In this document: positions 1 to 6,444 of the stretch, one piece after another | Layout of the letters: each line of letters begins with the position of its first letter | Numbering within the stretch: the first letter of the stretch is position 1 | Assembly (NCBI GenBank): GCA_948560485.1 | Contig: CAOXUF010000083.1 | Location: forward strand, 1-7,787 | Direction: 5' to 3' | From: an uncultured Eubacterium sp. | GTDB taxonomy: Bacteria > Bacillota_A > Clostridia > Lachnospirales > Lachnospiraceae | DNA: 7,787 bases | Position numbers and translations under genes: made by a program | The notes under the pieces: model-generated | The model's database searches: none | What the model was told of the DNA's origin: nothing | What the model saw: the letters and a program-made list of their open reading frames with translations, nothing else

Positions 1-354
1 AAGCGTCTCAATTTTTACCTTATCAAATTGTTTTACAAAGGCTTTCCACTCTGCTTCCACCTCTTCCACCATATCCGGATCTTCTTCTTCATTACCCATC
101 TCTATTAAAACACCTAAGTCTTCATACTGACTCTGAAGATGGTCAATCAATTCCAGACTGCCTTTGAGCATTTTTAACCCTTTCATGATTTCGCTTGATT
201 TTTCTATATTGTCCCAAAATCCTGCCTCTTCCATCATCTGTTCAATTTCTTCAATTCTCGCCTGTCTGATATCAATATGAAACGAATCTGCTAATTCCTT
301 TACCATGCTTTCATATTGACTCCATTCGTATTTGTACTGCTCTAATTCAACCAC
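1..354 (-). CDS. prfB: Peptide chain release factor 2 (RF2), N-terminal part, cut by window edge
   Basis: RF2 reads UGA and UAA stop codons and triggers release of the finished protein. The 118 codons seen begin MVELEQYKYEW and run open to base 1. They match the N-terminal helical domain of bacterial RF2: residues 33-47 (RIEEIEQMMEEAGFW) fit the conserved R-I-E-E...P-x-F-W block, followed by the acidic helical segment DLGVLIEMGNEEEDPD. The GGQ and SPF regions lie outside the window. The start is GTG at 354-352, chosen because GAGGT (361-365) sits 6 nt upstream and the alignment begins there. The gene follows secA on the same strand, a common Firmicutes order, but a hairpin (382-425) separates them and I see no promoter in between. 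Unlike E. coli and B. subtilis prfB, the frame is continuous through codons 20-30 (LADSFHIDIRQ) with no CTT-TGA frameshift site. The family call is firm. Confidence 0.9.
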   Translation of the reverse strand, partial: MVELEQYKYEWSQYESMVKELADSFHIDIRQARIEEIEQMMEEAGFWDNIEKSSEIMKGLKMLKGSLELIDHLQSQYEDLGVLIEMGNEEEDPDMVEEVEAEWKAFVKQFDKVKIETL

Positions 355-360
355 AAAAAT

Positions 361-367
361 ACCTCAA
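361..367 (-). promoter_or_regulatory. Ribosome binding site fixing the GTG start of prfB
   Basis: On the minus strand TTGAGGT lies 6 nt upstream of GTG at 354-352. No ATG occurs before codon 17, and starting there would remove conserved N-terminal residues, so this site decides the start. Confidence 0.7.
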
Positions 368-381
368 CATTAATCTTCAAA

Positions 382-425
382 AAGGTGCTGTCGCACGAAA
401 TATTTTCTTTGTACGGCAACACCTT
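382..425 (-). terminator. Hairpin between secA and prfB; weak terminator or attenuator
   Basis: Two 15-base arms (382-396 and 411-425) flank a 14-base loop. Read as minus-strand RNA, the arms pair with two G-U wobbles and one C-A mismatch. On the plus strand the same bases leave two A-C mismatches and one wobble, so the structure belongs to the secA transcript. The 3' arm runs into only five U before GAAG, which is weak for termination. prfB begins 27 bases further on with no visible promoter, so partial read-through or RNA processing is plausible. Confidence 0.6.
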
Positions 426-454
426 TATTTATTTTATAAAAAACACAAATTCAC

Positions 455-3028
455 TTATGCTTTTCTGCCACAGCAATTTTTATACTTTTTACCACTTCCA
501 CAAGGACATGGATCGTTTGGATAAACTTTTGCCTCTTCTCTCTGCTTTGGCTTTTTCACTCCGCTGTCATCATCCTTGTTCGTTCCGGTAACCTTTGCTA
601 CCTCTTCACGCTCTACATTCTGCTCCACCTGAATATGATACAAAGTCTTTACTGTGTCTATCTTAATGTTTTCAATCATAAATCCAAACATCTCAAAGCC
701 CTGAATCTTATACTCAATCGCAGGATCCTTCTGACCATAAGCCATAAGCCCGATTCCCTGCTTTAACTGTTCCATGTCATCTAAGTGATCCATCCACTTT
801 CTATCAATAACTTTCAAAAGAACAATTCTTTCCAACTCTCTGATATGTTCCGGCTCTGGGAATTCTGCTTCCTTTGCCTCGTATAATTTCAATGCTTCTT
901 CTTTTAACATCTGTTTAAATTCAGATTTATTTAAGTCTTCCATTTCTTCCTGTTTCATAGAAAGTTTAAAAGGAATAATTTCAAATAATGACTGAGCAAG
1001 TCCTGCCAAATCCCAGTCCTTTGCCTGTTGGTCATCACGGATGAACATATCTACCTGAGATTCAATGACTTCATTTACCATTTTGATAATGGCATCTCTC
1101 ATATTTTCGCCATTGAGCACTCTTGCTCTTTCTGCATAAATTATTTCTCTCTGGTCATTGTTTACCTTATCATATTCCATAAGGTTCTTTCTAATACCAA
1201 AATTATTTCCTTCAATCTTCTTCTGTGCTCTTTCGATTGTGTTGGTAAGAGATTTATGGTGTAATTCTTCGTCTTCCGGAACTCCCAGTGCATTAAAGAT
1301 TGACATCAATTTTTCAGAAGCAAATAATCTCATAATATCATCTTCTAAAGAGATAAAGAATTTTGATTCACCGACATCTCCCTGACGACCGGAACGACCA
1401 CGCAGCTGATTATCAATACGTCTGGATTCATGTCTCTCTGTACCAACAATCTTTAATCCACCTGCTGCCTTTGCCTCTTCATCAAGTTTAATATCAGTAC
1501 CACGACCAGCCATATTTGTGGCAATCGTTACTGCCCCATGGCGTCCAGCCTCTGCTACGATTTCAGCCTCCATCTCATGGAACTTCGCATTCAATACCTT
1601 ATGTGGAATACCACGTTTTTTTAACACTGTACTAATCTCTTCTGAAGAATCAATATTGATTGTACCTACCAATACGGGCTGTCCCTTTTTGTATGCCTCT
1701 TCTATTTCATTTGCCACTGCATTTAATTTGCCACGTTTTGTCTTAAATACAGCATCATTTTTATCAATTCTTGCAATTGGTTTGTTTGTTGGAATTTCAA
1801 CAACATCCATACTGTAGATATCTCTGAATTCTTTTTCCTCTGTTAAAGCGGTACCTGTCATACCTGCTTTCTTTTCATACTTATTAAAGAAATTCTGAAA
1901 TGTAATTGTAGCAAGAGTTTTGCTTTCACGGTTTACCTTTACATGCTCTTTTGCTTCAATCGCCTGATGTAATCCATCAGAGTATCTTCTACCCGGCATA
2001 ATACGTCCGGTAAACTCATCTACAATTAAAACCTCATTGTCCTTTACTACATAATCCTGATCTCTATGCATCAGGTTATGTGCACGCAGAGCCAAAATCA
2101 CATTGTGCTGTAACTCAAGATTCTCTGCATCCGCATAATTGTCAATATGGAAAAACTTTTCAACCTTTGCAATACCATCCTGTGTCAGTGTGACAATCTT
2201 GTCCTTTTCGTTTACAAGGAAATCTCCATCTTCTTCTATATCAACACCCATAATGGCATCCATTTTACTAAGTTCAGGATTTGCAGTACCACGCTCCATC
2301 TGTCTTGCCAGAATGTCACACATTTCATATAACTTCGTAGACTTTCCACTCTGTCCCGAAATAATCAAAGGAGTTCTTGCCTCATCAATTAAAACGGAAT
2401 CGACCTCATCAATAATACAGTATGATAATCCACGCTGAACCAATTGTTCTTTGTAGACAACCATATTGTCTCGCAGATAATCAAATCCCAGTTCATTATT
2501 TGTAATATATGTGATATCACAGTCATATGCTGCCTTCTTGTCCTCGTGTTCCATATCTGCCAGCACACAGCCGACGGAAAGCCCCAGATATCTGTGAACC
2601 TGTCCCATCCATTCCGCATCACGGGTAGCAAGGTACTCATTAACTGTTACAATATGAACACCTTTTCCTTCTAATGCATTCAGATATGCAGGAAGTAAAC
2701 ATGTCTGTGTCTTACCTTCACCTGTTTTCATCTCTGCGATTCGACCTTCATGAAGGATAATTCCACCTAAAATCTGGCATGGATAATGTTCTGTCCCAAG
2801 AGTTCTTTTTGTTGCTTCTCTAACCAAAGCAAATGCCTCCGGCAAAATATCATCTAATGTCTCGCCCTCTTTTAATCTCTTCTTAAACTCTTCCGTTTTT
2901 GCTTTCATCTGTTCCTCAGAAAGCTTTTCCATTTCCGGTTTAAATGCAAGAACTTTTTCTAAAGTCCCATTATGTCTTTTTAATTCACGCTCACTATGTG
3001 TTCCTATAATCTTACTAATTACACTCAT
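455..3028 (-). CDS. secA: Preprotein translocase ATPase SecA
   Basis: SecA is the cytosolic motor that binds preproteins at the SecYEG channel and drives them across the membrane by ATP hydrolysis. The 857-residue protein shows the full family architecture. The Walker A motif MKTGEGKTQ is at residues 100-108 and the DEAD-like DEVD at 207-210, followed by [11 protein letters not shown]. The preprotein cross-linking domain spans roughly 225-375. In the second nucleotide-binding domain, [11 protein letters not shown] is at 505-515 and [11 protein letters not shown] at 541-551. The helical scaffold and two-helix finger include [20 protein letters not shown] (742-761). A charged linker leads to a zinc-binding SEC-C tail with Cys 841, 843, 852 and 853. 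The length is normal for Firmicutes. The ATG start is preceded by GAGGAG (3035-3040) at good spacing. The gene lies between hpf and prfB on the same strand. It has its own promoter and a palindrome in the leader, suggesting control of its own. Confidence 0.98.
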   Translation of the reverse strand: MSVISKIIGTHSERELKRHNGTLEKVLAFKPEMEKLSEEQMKAKTEEFKKRLKEGETLDDILPEAFALVREATKRTLGTEHYPCQILGGIILHEGRIAEMKTGEGKTQTCLLPAYLNALEGKGVHIVTVNEYLATRDAEWMGQVHRYLGLSVGCVLADMEHEDKKAAYDCDITYITNNELGFDYLRDNMVVYKEQLVQRGLSYCIIDEVDSVLIDEARTPLIISGQSGKSTKLYEMCDILARQMERGTANPELSKMDAIMGVDIEEDGDFLVNEKDKIVTLTQDGIAKVEKFFHIDNYADAENLELQHNVILALRAHNLMHRDQDYVVKDNEVLIVDEFTGRIMPGRRYSDGLHQAIEAKEHVKVNRESKTLATITFQNFFNKYEKKAGMTGTALTEEKEFRDIYSMDVVEIPTNKPIARIDKNDAVFKTKRGKLNAVANEIEEAYKKGQPVLVGTINIDSSEEISTVLKKRGIPHKVLNAKFHEMEAEIVAEAGRHGAVTIATNMAGRGTDIKLDEEAKAAGGLKIVGTERHESRRIDNQLRGRSGRQGDVGESKFFISLEDDIMRLFASEKLMSIFNALGVPEDEELHHKSLTNTIERAQKKIEGNNFGIRKNLMEYDKVNNDQREIIYAERARVLNGENMRDAIIKMVNEVIESQVDMFIRDDQQAKDWDLAGLAQSLFEIIPFKLSMKQEEMEDLNKSEFKQMLKEEALKLYEAKEAEFPEPEHIRELERIVLLKVIDRKWMDHLDDMEQLKQGIGLMAYGQKDPAIEYKIQGFEMFGFMIENIKIDTVKTLYHIQVEQNVEREEVAKVTGTNKDDDSGVKKPKQREEAKVYPNDPCPCGSGKKYKNCCGRKA

Positions 3029-3049
3029 GGTAATCTCCTCTAATATATT

Positions 3050-3067
3050 TGTGAAATCTATTTCACA
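3050..3067. promoter_or_regulatory. Perfect 18-bp palindrome in the secA leader; operator-like
   Basis: TGTGAAATCTATTTCACA is an exact inverted repeat with 8-bp arms around a 2-bp centre. It lies between the predicted secA start site (about 3072) and the ribosome binding site (3034-3040), a position suited to repression. Its inner 14 bases match the catabolite-response (cre) consensus TGAAANCGNTTTCA except that the central CG is CT. In RNA it could form a 7-bp stem with a 4-base loop just upstream of the ribosome binding site. The palindrome is observed; the binding protein is unknown. Confidence 0.6.
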
Positions 3068-3078
3068 CGCTAATCAAT

Positions 3079-3107
3079 ATATTACCATTTTCGTCATAGT
3101 AATTCAA
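3079..3107 (-). promoter_or_regulatory. Sigma-A-like promoter of secA
   Basis: On the minus strand TTGAAT (3102-3107) and TAATAT (3079-3084) are separated by 17 bases, with TGG directly before the -10 (extended -10 form). The predicted start is near 3072, about 44 bases upstream of the secA ATG. An AT-rich stretch with a tandem 9-mer (3125-3142) lies upstream of the -35. Confidence 0.6.
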
Positions 3108-3124
3108 CATCTTAGATTTTATAT

Positions 3125-3142
3125 TATTGTAAATATTGTAAA
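3125..3142. repeat. Tandem 9-bp repeat upstream of the secA promoter
   Basis: TATTGTAAA occurs twice head to tail (3125-3133 and 3134-3142), 17 bases upstream of the predicted -35 hexamer. It could be an UP-element-like AT tract, a paired half-site for a response regulator, or chance in AT-rich DNA. Confidence 0.5.
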
Positions 3143-3170
3143 CTTTCCATGAACAAGCATAAATTTACTA

Positions 3171-3207
3171 TAAAAAGAAAAAAGGCGGTGCCATTTTAGC
3201 ACCATCT
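3171..3207 (-). terminator. Rho-independent terminator of hpf
   Basis: On the minus strand GGTGC and GCACC (3199-3203 and 3187-3191) form a stem, extended by G-U wobbles, with a short A-rich loop. It is followed by a long U-rich tail (3171-3183, broken by a single C). It lies directly after the hpf stop codon and ahead of the secA promoter, so the two genes look mainly separately transcribed. Confidence 0.8.
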
Positions 3208-3220
3208 TATAAATATTCTT

Positions 3221-3757
3221 TTAGTCGAAAATCGGTTCAATTAATCCGTATGTTCCACCTTTTCTCTTGTAAACTACATTTACTTCATCTGTATCTGCAT
3301 TTAAGAAAACAAAGAAGTTATGTCCTAATAATTCCATTTGTACACAAGCCTCTTCTGCATCCATAGGTTTTACACCAAAACTTTTGGTTCTTACAATCTT
3401 AACTGCATCCTCGTCATCCTCATAATCAGCATCAATATAGTCCGCTGTAAAATTATCTCGATATGATTTTTTCTTATCAATCAGTTTGTTCTTATACTTT
3501 ACTAACTGACGCTCTATTGTCTCCTCAACCATGTCAATAGAAGCATACATATCTTCACTAATCTCTTCCGCTCTAATAATATTGCCTTTTACAGGAATTG
3601 TTACCTCCACCTTGTGATCGTTTCGGTTCACGCTGAGAGTTACATCTGCTCTAATCTCTTCTGCAAAGTACTTGTCCAACTTACCTAGTTTCTCATCAAT
3701 AGCACTTTTGATGCCTTCTGTAACTTCAATATTTTTTCCGAAAATTTTAATTTTCAT
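3221..3757 (-). CDS. hpf: Ribosome hibernation promoting factor, long form
   Basis: Long HPF binds the 30S decoding region and pairs 70S ribosomes into inactive 100S dimers in stationary phase or stress. The 178-residue protein has an N-terminal ribosome-binding domain (about 1-100, beginning MKIKIFGKNIEVTEGIK). An acidic linker follows (about 105-118, YIDADYEDDEDA). The C-terminal dimerisation domain (about 119-178) carries KIVRTKSFGVKPMDAEEA and ends in GGTYGLIEPIFD, typical of the long form in Firmicutes. Length is normal (about 175-190). The ATG has AGGAAG 7 bases upstream. It precedes secA, the usual order in this group. It has its own extended -10 promoter and a terminator, so it is probably monocistronic. 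Long HPF genes are often growth-phase controlled; no specific regulator site can be named here, although dyads lie upstream. Confidence 0.96.
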   Translation of the reverse strand: MKIKIFGKNIEVTEGIKSAIDEKLGKLDKYFAEEIRADVTLSVNRNDHKVEVTIPVKGNIIRAEEISEDMYASIDMVEETIERQLVKYKNKLIDKKKSYRDNFTADYIDADYEDDEDAVKIVRTKSFGVKPMDAEEACVQMELLGHNFFVFLNADTDEVNVVYKRKGGTYGLIEPIFD

Positions 3758-3789
3758 GGTACCACTTCCTTTCCTTATCTAGTACCTAA

Positions 3790-3819
3790 ATTATACCATA
3801 CTCTGCATATGTTTAACAA
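3790..3819 (-). promoter_or_regulatory. Extended -10 promoter of hpf
   Basis: On the minus strand TATAAT (3790-3795) is a perfect -10 preceded by TGG, giving the extended form TGGTATAAT. TTGTTA (3814-3819) lies 18 bases upstream as a partial -35. The predicted start near 3783 leaves a leader of about 26 bases before the hpf ATG. Confidence 0.75.
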
Positions 3820-4141
3820 TGAAAAACACAAAATTTTCATTAGTTATATTTTTAACTAAGTTATTGTGCAATTTACACAATATTATGCCTTTTTTCCTTT
3901 TTCGACGAATATTGACATAATTGTGTTAAACTCAAGTTATTAACATATTTTTTTCTGCAATTTTTCTCGAAAATATGGGTTATTAACCGAGTTATTAACA
4001 TTGTTAACCTTTTTTCGTGTTTTTTTATGTAAATCTTTGTCGAATCAAAAAAGAACAAATGTTTTGTAAACATGTAATGAAATTGTGCATTTTCTACATA
4101 AGTTCTTGACAACATATTGAAATATATACATATAAAATAAG
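3820..4141. other. Gene-free AT-rich region with several short dyads
   Basis: This stretch lies between the hpf promoter and the terminator of the NlpC/P60 gene. I find no convincing gene. It holds a 7-bp inverted repeat TTAGTTA/TAACTAA (3840-3846, 3853-3859). A second pair, TATTGTG/CACAATA, is at 3862-3868 and 3876-3882. GTTATTAAC occurs three times (3936-3944, 3979-3987, 3991-3999), with GTTAAC at 4003-4008. A LexA-box-like GAACAAATGTTT is at 4053-4064. Much of it is T-rich on the plus strand. Distant control of hpf or protein binding is possible but unproven. Confidence 0.5.
3936..4008. repeat. Cluster of short palindromic GTTATTAAC repeats
   Basis: Three exact copies of the palindrome GTTATTAAC (3936-3944, 3979-3987, 3991-3999) are followed by GTTAAC at 4003-4008. 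The last three elements start exactly 12 bp apart. The motif is AT-rich, so chance contributes, but the regular spacing is notable. No gene overlaps the cluster. Confidence 0.45.
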
Positions 4142-4180
4142 AAAAAACTATCACAATGAAAGTGGTTTCATCATAATAGC
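4142..4180 (-). terminator. Rho-independent terminator of the NlpC/P60 hydrolase gene
   Basis: Two 15-base arms (4147-4161 and 4166-4180) enclose a 4-base loop. In minus-strand RNA all 15 positions pair, four of them as G-U wobbles; in plus-strand RNA those four become A-C mismatches. The minus-strand transcript runs into six U (4142-4147, the first of them pairing at the stem base), then CUUAUUUU. The hairpin begins 18 bases after the stop codon of the hydrolase gene. Confidence 0.85.
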
Positions 4181-4198
4181 TTTTTTTATATTTGTTTT

Positions 4199-5506
4199 TT
4201 AATTTATAATTCTTCTAGCCGCACATGGTGAACCCATTCCACTGATAATAATACCTGTAGATGGTGTTGACGCATGTATAATCTGTCCACCGCCAATATA
4301 CATAGCTACATGGCTGATTGTAGAACTGTTATATTTGTAGAATAACAAGTCTCCCGGTAATAATGCACTCATAGAAACTGCTCTTCCATTATATACCTGA
4401 GTATAAGATGAACGGTTTAATGAATAGCCAAAATGTGCATACACTGACATTGTAAACCCTGAACAATCTGTTCCGTTTGTTAAACTGGAACCTCCATATA
4501 CGTATGGATTTCCAAGGAACTGTTTTGCATATGCTACGACCGCTGACGCACCGGAACCTGATGCATTGCCATAAGATGGCTTCGATGTTGGCTTTGGTGT
4601 ATTTGTCTTTGGTGGTGTATATGTATTATTACTATTATTGCTGTTGTTGTTTGCGTTTATATTACTGTTCTGAGCCGGCTCATCATTGTTATCAGACTGC
4701 TTATTCTGTTCAGCCTCTGCTGCTAACTGTGCCTGTCGTTCTCTTTCTTCCTGTTCTTTCTGTGCTTTAATCTTTGCTTTCTCTTCAGCATTGGTGATTG
4801 CTGTTTCCATATCTACACTTACTTTTACATAATCGGAAGATACCCAGCCACTGACACCATCGCCGATTTTCACTTTTACCCATTTACCATCATCACTGAA
4901 TTTTTTAATAACATAATTTTCATTGTGGTAAACGTTCGTTACAATACTTCCCTTAGTATTGGCTGATTTTCTTACATGTACCCCGGAATCTTTTACATTG
5001 GCAAATACATATCCGTTATCTAATGCATTTGACTGTGCTTTTTTTCCTGTCACAAAATATTCTGCTTTAATATATCCTCTGCAATTTCCTGATACAATTT
5101 TGTACCATCCGCTTTTTGTGGTTTCAACAATTCTTGCACCACAATTATTGTAAATTTTACCTACACGTTTTGACTTTGCATTCGGCTTTTTCCTGACGTT
5201 TACATAATCTTCCCGACCACCACTCACACGGGCAATGGCAATATCTGAAAACATCTTACTTTCTTTGCTTTCGTTTTTGTTTTCTACCTTTTGTACAGGC
5301 TGTGTTTTCTGCTCCGGCGCCGGAAGATATTTTGACAAGTCTTCTTCACTTCCAACATTATTTATATATTCTTCTATCGCAACAGTAGCACCTGCGCTTG
5401 GTATTTCAGTATTTAATTCTTCTGCAAACACTGGCTGTGCAAGTGTTGTAGTCATCACTACTGTAAGCACTCCACTAATAATTTTCTCCACATTATAGCG
5501 TCTCAT
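4199..5506 (-). CDS. Secreted SH3-domain NlpC/P60 peptidoglycan endopeptidase
   Basis: This is a likely cell-wall hydrolase that cuts peptide stems in peptidoglycan during growth or separation. The 435-residue protein begins with a Sec signal peptide (MRRYNVEKIISGVLTVVMTT..., probable cleavage after VFA at residue 28). Two bacterial SH3 domains follow (about 88-153 and 165-229, each with a VNVRK or VHVRK strand), which usually bind the wall. Next come a charged helical stretch (about 235-268, EEKAKIKAQKEQEERERQAQ) and an Asn/Ser- then Pro/Thr-rich linker (about 270-318). The C-terminal NlpC/P60 domain spans about 320-435. Its expected catalytic residues are Cys348 in TDCSGF, His399 in SHVAMYIG and His411 in IIHAST. 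The ATG has GGAGG 9 bases upstream. The gene stands alone with its own promoter and terminator, and a WalR-type box covers its start site. Exact cleavage specificity cannot be read from sequence. Confidence 0.93.
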   Translation of the reverse strand: MRRYNVEKIISGVLTVVMTTTLAQPVFAEELNTEIPSAGATVAIEEYINNVGSEEDLSKYLPAPEQKTQPVQKVENKNESKESKMFSDIAIARVSGGREDYVNVRKKPNAKSKRVGKIYNNCGARIVETTKSGWYKIVSGNCRGYIKAEYFVTGKKAQSNALDNGYVFANVKDSGVHVRKSANTKGSIVTNVYHNENYVIKKFSDDGKWVKVKIGDGVSGWVSSDYVKVSVDMETAITNAEEKAKIKAQKEQEERERQAQLAAEAEQNKQSDNNDEPAQNSNINANNNSNNSNNTYTPPKTNTPKPTSKPSYGNASGSGASAVVAYAKQFLGNPYVYGGSSLTNGTDCSGFTMSVYAHFGYSLNRSSYTQVYNGRAVSMSALLPGDLLFYKYNSSTISHVAMYIGGGQIIHASTPSTGIIISGMGSPCAARRIIN

Positions 5507-5544
5507 TTTTATACGCCTCCGTTATTTATTTTTATAGCCTAAAT

Positions 5545-5561
5545 GTTACAAATTTATTACA
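5545..5561 (-). promoter_or_regulatory. WalR-type box at the hydrolase promoter
   Basis: On the minus strand TGTAATAAATTTGTAAC fits TGTWAH-N5-TGTWAH, the published WalR (YycF) consensus of Firmicutes, at every defined position. WalRK is the two-component system that adjusts cell-wall hydrolase genes. The box directly follows the -10 hexamer and covers the predicted start site, a position that in B. subtilis goes with repression rather than activation. A third half-site, TGTTAT, lies 3 bases upstream and overlaps the -10. The match is observed; WalR binding here is inferred. Confidence 0.5.
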
Positions 5562-5590
5562 ATCATAACATTGCAGACAAACTATGTCAA
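5562..5590 (-). promoter_or_regulatory. Sigma-A promoter of the NlpC/P60 hydrolase gene
   Basis: On the minus strand a perfect -35 TTGACA (5585-5590) and -10 TATGAT (5562-5567) are separated by 17 bases. The predicted start is near 5555, leaving a leader of about 50 bases that holds the GGAGG ribosome binding site. Confidence 0.8.
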
Positions 5591-5630
5591 CCAGTTTTAT
5601 TATCATCTTGTAGCAATTCTTTTTTATCTA

Positions 5631-5639
5631 TGGTATTTT
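5631..5639 (+). promoter_or_regulatory. Possible extended -10 promoter for the SDR gene
   Basis: TGGTATTTT has the extended -10 form about 48 bases upstream of the SDR start codon. No good -35 sits at proper spacing; TTGTAG at 5608-5613 is 20 bases away. The gene is divergent from its neighbour and needs a promoter in this interval, but this is only the best candidate. Confidence 0.25.
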
Positions 5640-5686
5640 ATACGTAGAATATTATTTTTTGTTGAAACACTTAATGGGAGATTATC

Positions 5687-6409
5687 ATGAAAAAATCAGC
5701 AATCGTAACCGGCGCTTCAGGGGAAATTGGAGCCGCCATTTCAGAACTATTAATAACTCAGGGCTATTCTGTGATAGGTACTTATTACAGCAACGAAAAA
5801 TCTATTGACGAATTGGCTCTGCGGCTTGGAAATAATTTTTTTCCTTTTCAGTGTGATTTATCAGATTTTGATACTGCAAAAAGTTTACTTACTTATATAG
5901 AAGAAAAACAATTTCAGGTAGAGGTTTTAATTAATAATGCAGGTATTTCTATTATCGGATTACTACAGGATTTGACACGAGAATCCTGGAACAATATATG
6001 GAATACAAATGTTACATCTGCCATTTCTCTTAGTCAGGCAGTAATTCCAGTCTTTTTGAAAGAAGGTAGTGGGAAAATCATTAATATTTCTTCTGTCTGG
6101 GGAAGCTGCGGAGCTTCCTGCGAGACAGCATACTCTGCAACAAAGGGGGCCGTCAATACATTTACCAAAGCGCTTGCCAAAGAACTGGCTCCTTCCAATA
6201 TTCAGGTAAATGCTATTGCCTGTGGCATTATTGACACGAAAATGAACGCTCACCTAACCGACGAAGATGTAAAACAAATTGTAGACGAGATTCCTGCCGG
6301 ACGTCTCGGAACACCGGCTGACGTTGCAAAGACCGTCTGTGCTCTCCTTACAGCCAGCCCATACATGACCGGTCAGATTATCACCTTAGATGGCGGCTGG
6401 ACAGTATAA
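5687..6409 (+). CDS. ymfI: Short-chain dehydrogenase, probable EF-P 5-aminopentanone reductase (YmfI-like)
   Basis: This is a classical SDR of 240 residues with a Rossmann fold. The nucleotide-binding TGASGEIG is at 8-15 and NNAG at 83-86. The expected catalytic set is Asn108, Ser136, Tyr149 and Lys153 (YSATK). FabG-like ketoacyl reductases share this plan. However, the blocks SSVWGSCGASCE, KALAKELAPS, DEIPAGRLGTP and the ending GQIITLDGGW resemble B. subtilis YmfI as I recall it. YmfI reduces the 5-aminopentanone group on a lysine of elongation factor P to 5-aminopentanol. I therefore favour that role; a general oxidoreductase or FabG paralogue remains possible. In the usual PG motif before the T-x-M segment, Cys179 replaces proline (IACGIIDTKMN). 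The ATG has GGGAG 6 bases upstream. The gene is divergent from the hydrolase gene, stands alone and ends at a strong terminator. No efp gene is in the window. Confidence 0.75.
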   Translation: MKKSAIVTGASGEIGAAISELLITQGYSVIGTYYSNEKSIDELALRLGNNFFPFQCDLSDFDTAKSLLTYIEEKQFQVEVLINNAGISIIGLLQDLTRESWNNIWNTNVTSAISLSQAVIPVFLKEGSGKIINISSVWGSCGASCETAYSATKGAVNTFTKALAKELAPSNIQVNAIACGIIDTKMNAHLTDEDVKQIVDEIPAGRLGTPADVAKTVCALLTASPYMTGQIITLDGGWTV

Positions 6410-6444
6410 AAACAACATATTGTAAAATCTCTAAAAATACATAC

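Noticed and set aside
1..354. Programmed frameshift site in prfB
   Set aside because: No CTTTGA occurs in the visible coding strand and the frame is open for all 118 codons.
1028..2674. Several open frames of 61-99 codons on the plus strand and one of 83 on the minus strand
   Set aside because: All are shadows inside secA, without ribosome binding sites or family features; secA fills the region without a break.
3050..3067. Canonical Rex operator
   Set aside because: The half-sites are TGTGAAA-N4-TTTCACA; the Rex register TTGTGAA-N4-TTCACAA would need 2 bp less between arms, and the outer T/A pair is missing on one side.
3936..4008. Replication origin or DnaA-box cluster
   Set aside because: TTATTAACA differs from the DnaA box TTATCCACA at two of nine positions, and there is no dnaA or dnaN nearby.
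3936..4008. CRISPR array
   Set aside because: The repeats are 9 bp with 3-34 bp gaps, far too short, and no cas gene is present.
3873..4154. 93-codon minus-strand open frame in the gene-free region
   Set aside because: Its ATG lies inside the terminator hairpin of the preceding gene, it has no ribosome binding site, and its product is low-complexity translation of AT-rich repeats. An internal ATG gives a 42-codon frame with a weak AGG upstream but no better protein character.
4106..4187. Possible plus-strand short RNA: TTGACA at 4106-4111, TATAAA at 4131-4136, then a hairpin and seven T
   Set aside because: The 19-base spacing is poor and the hairpin pairs fully only in minus-strand RNA, so it is better explained as the terminator of the hydrolase gene.
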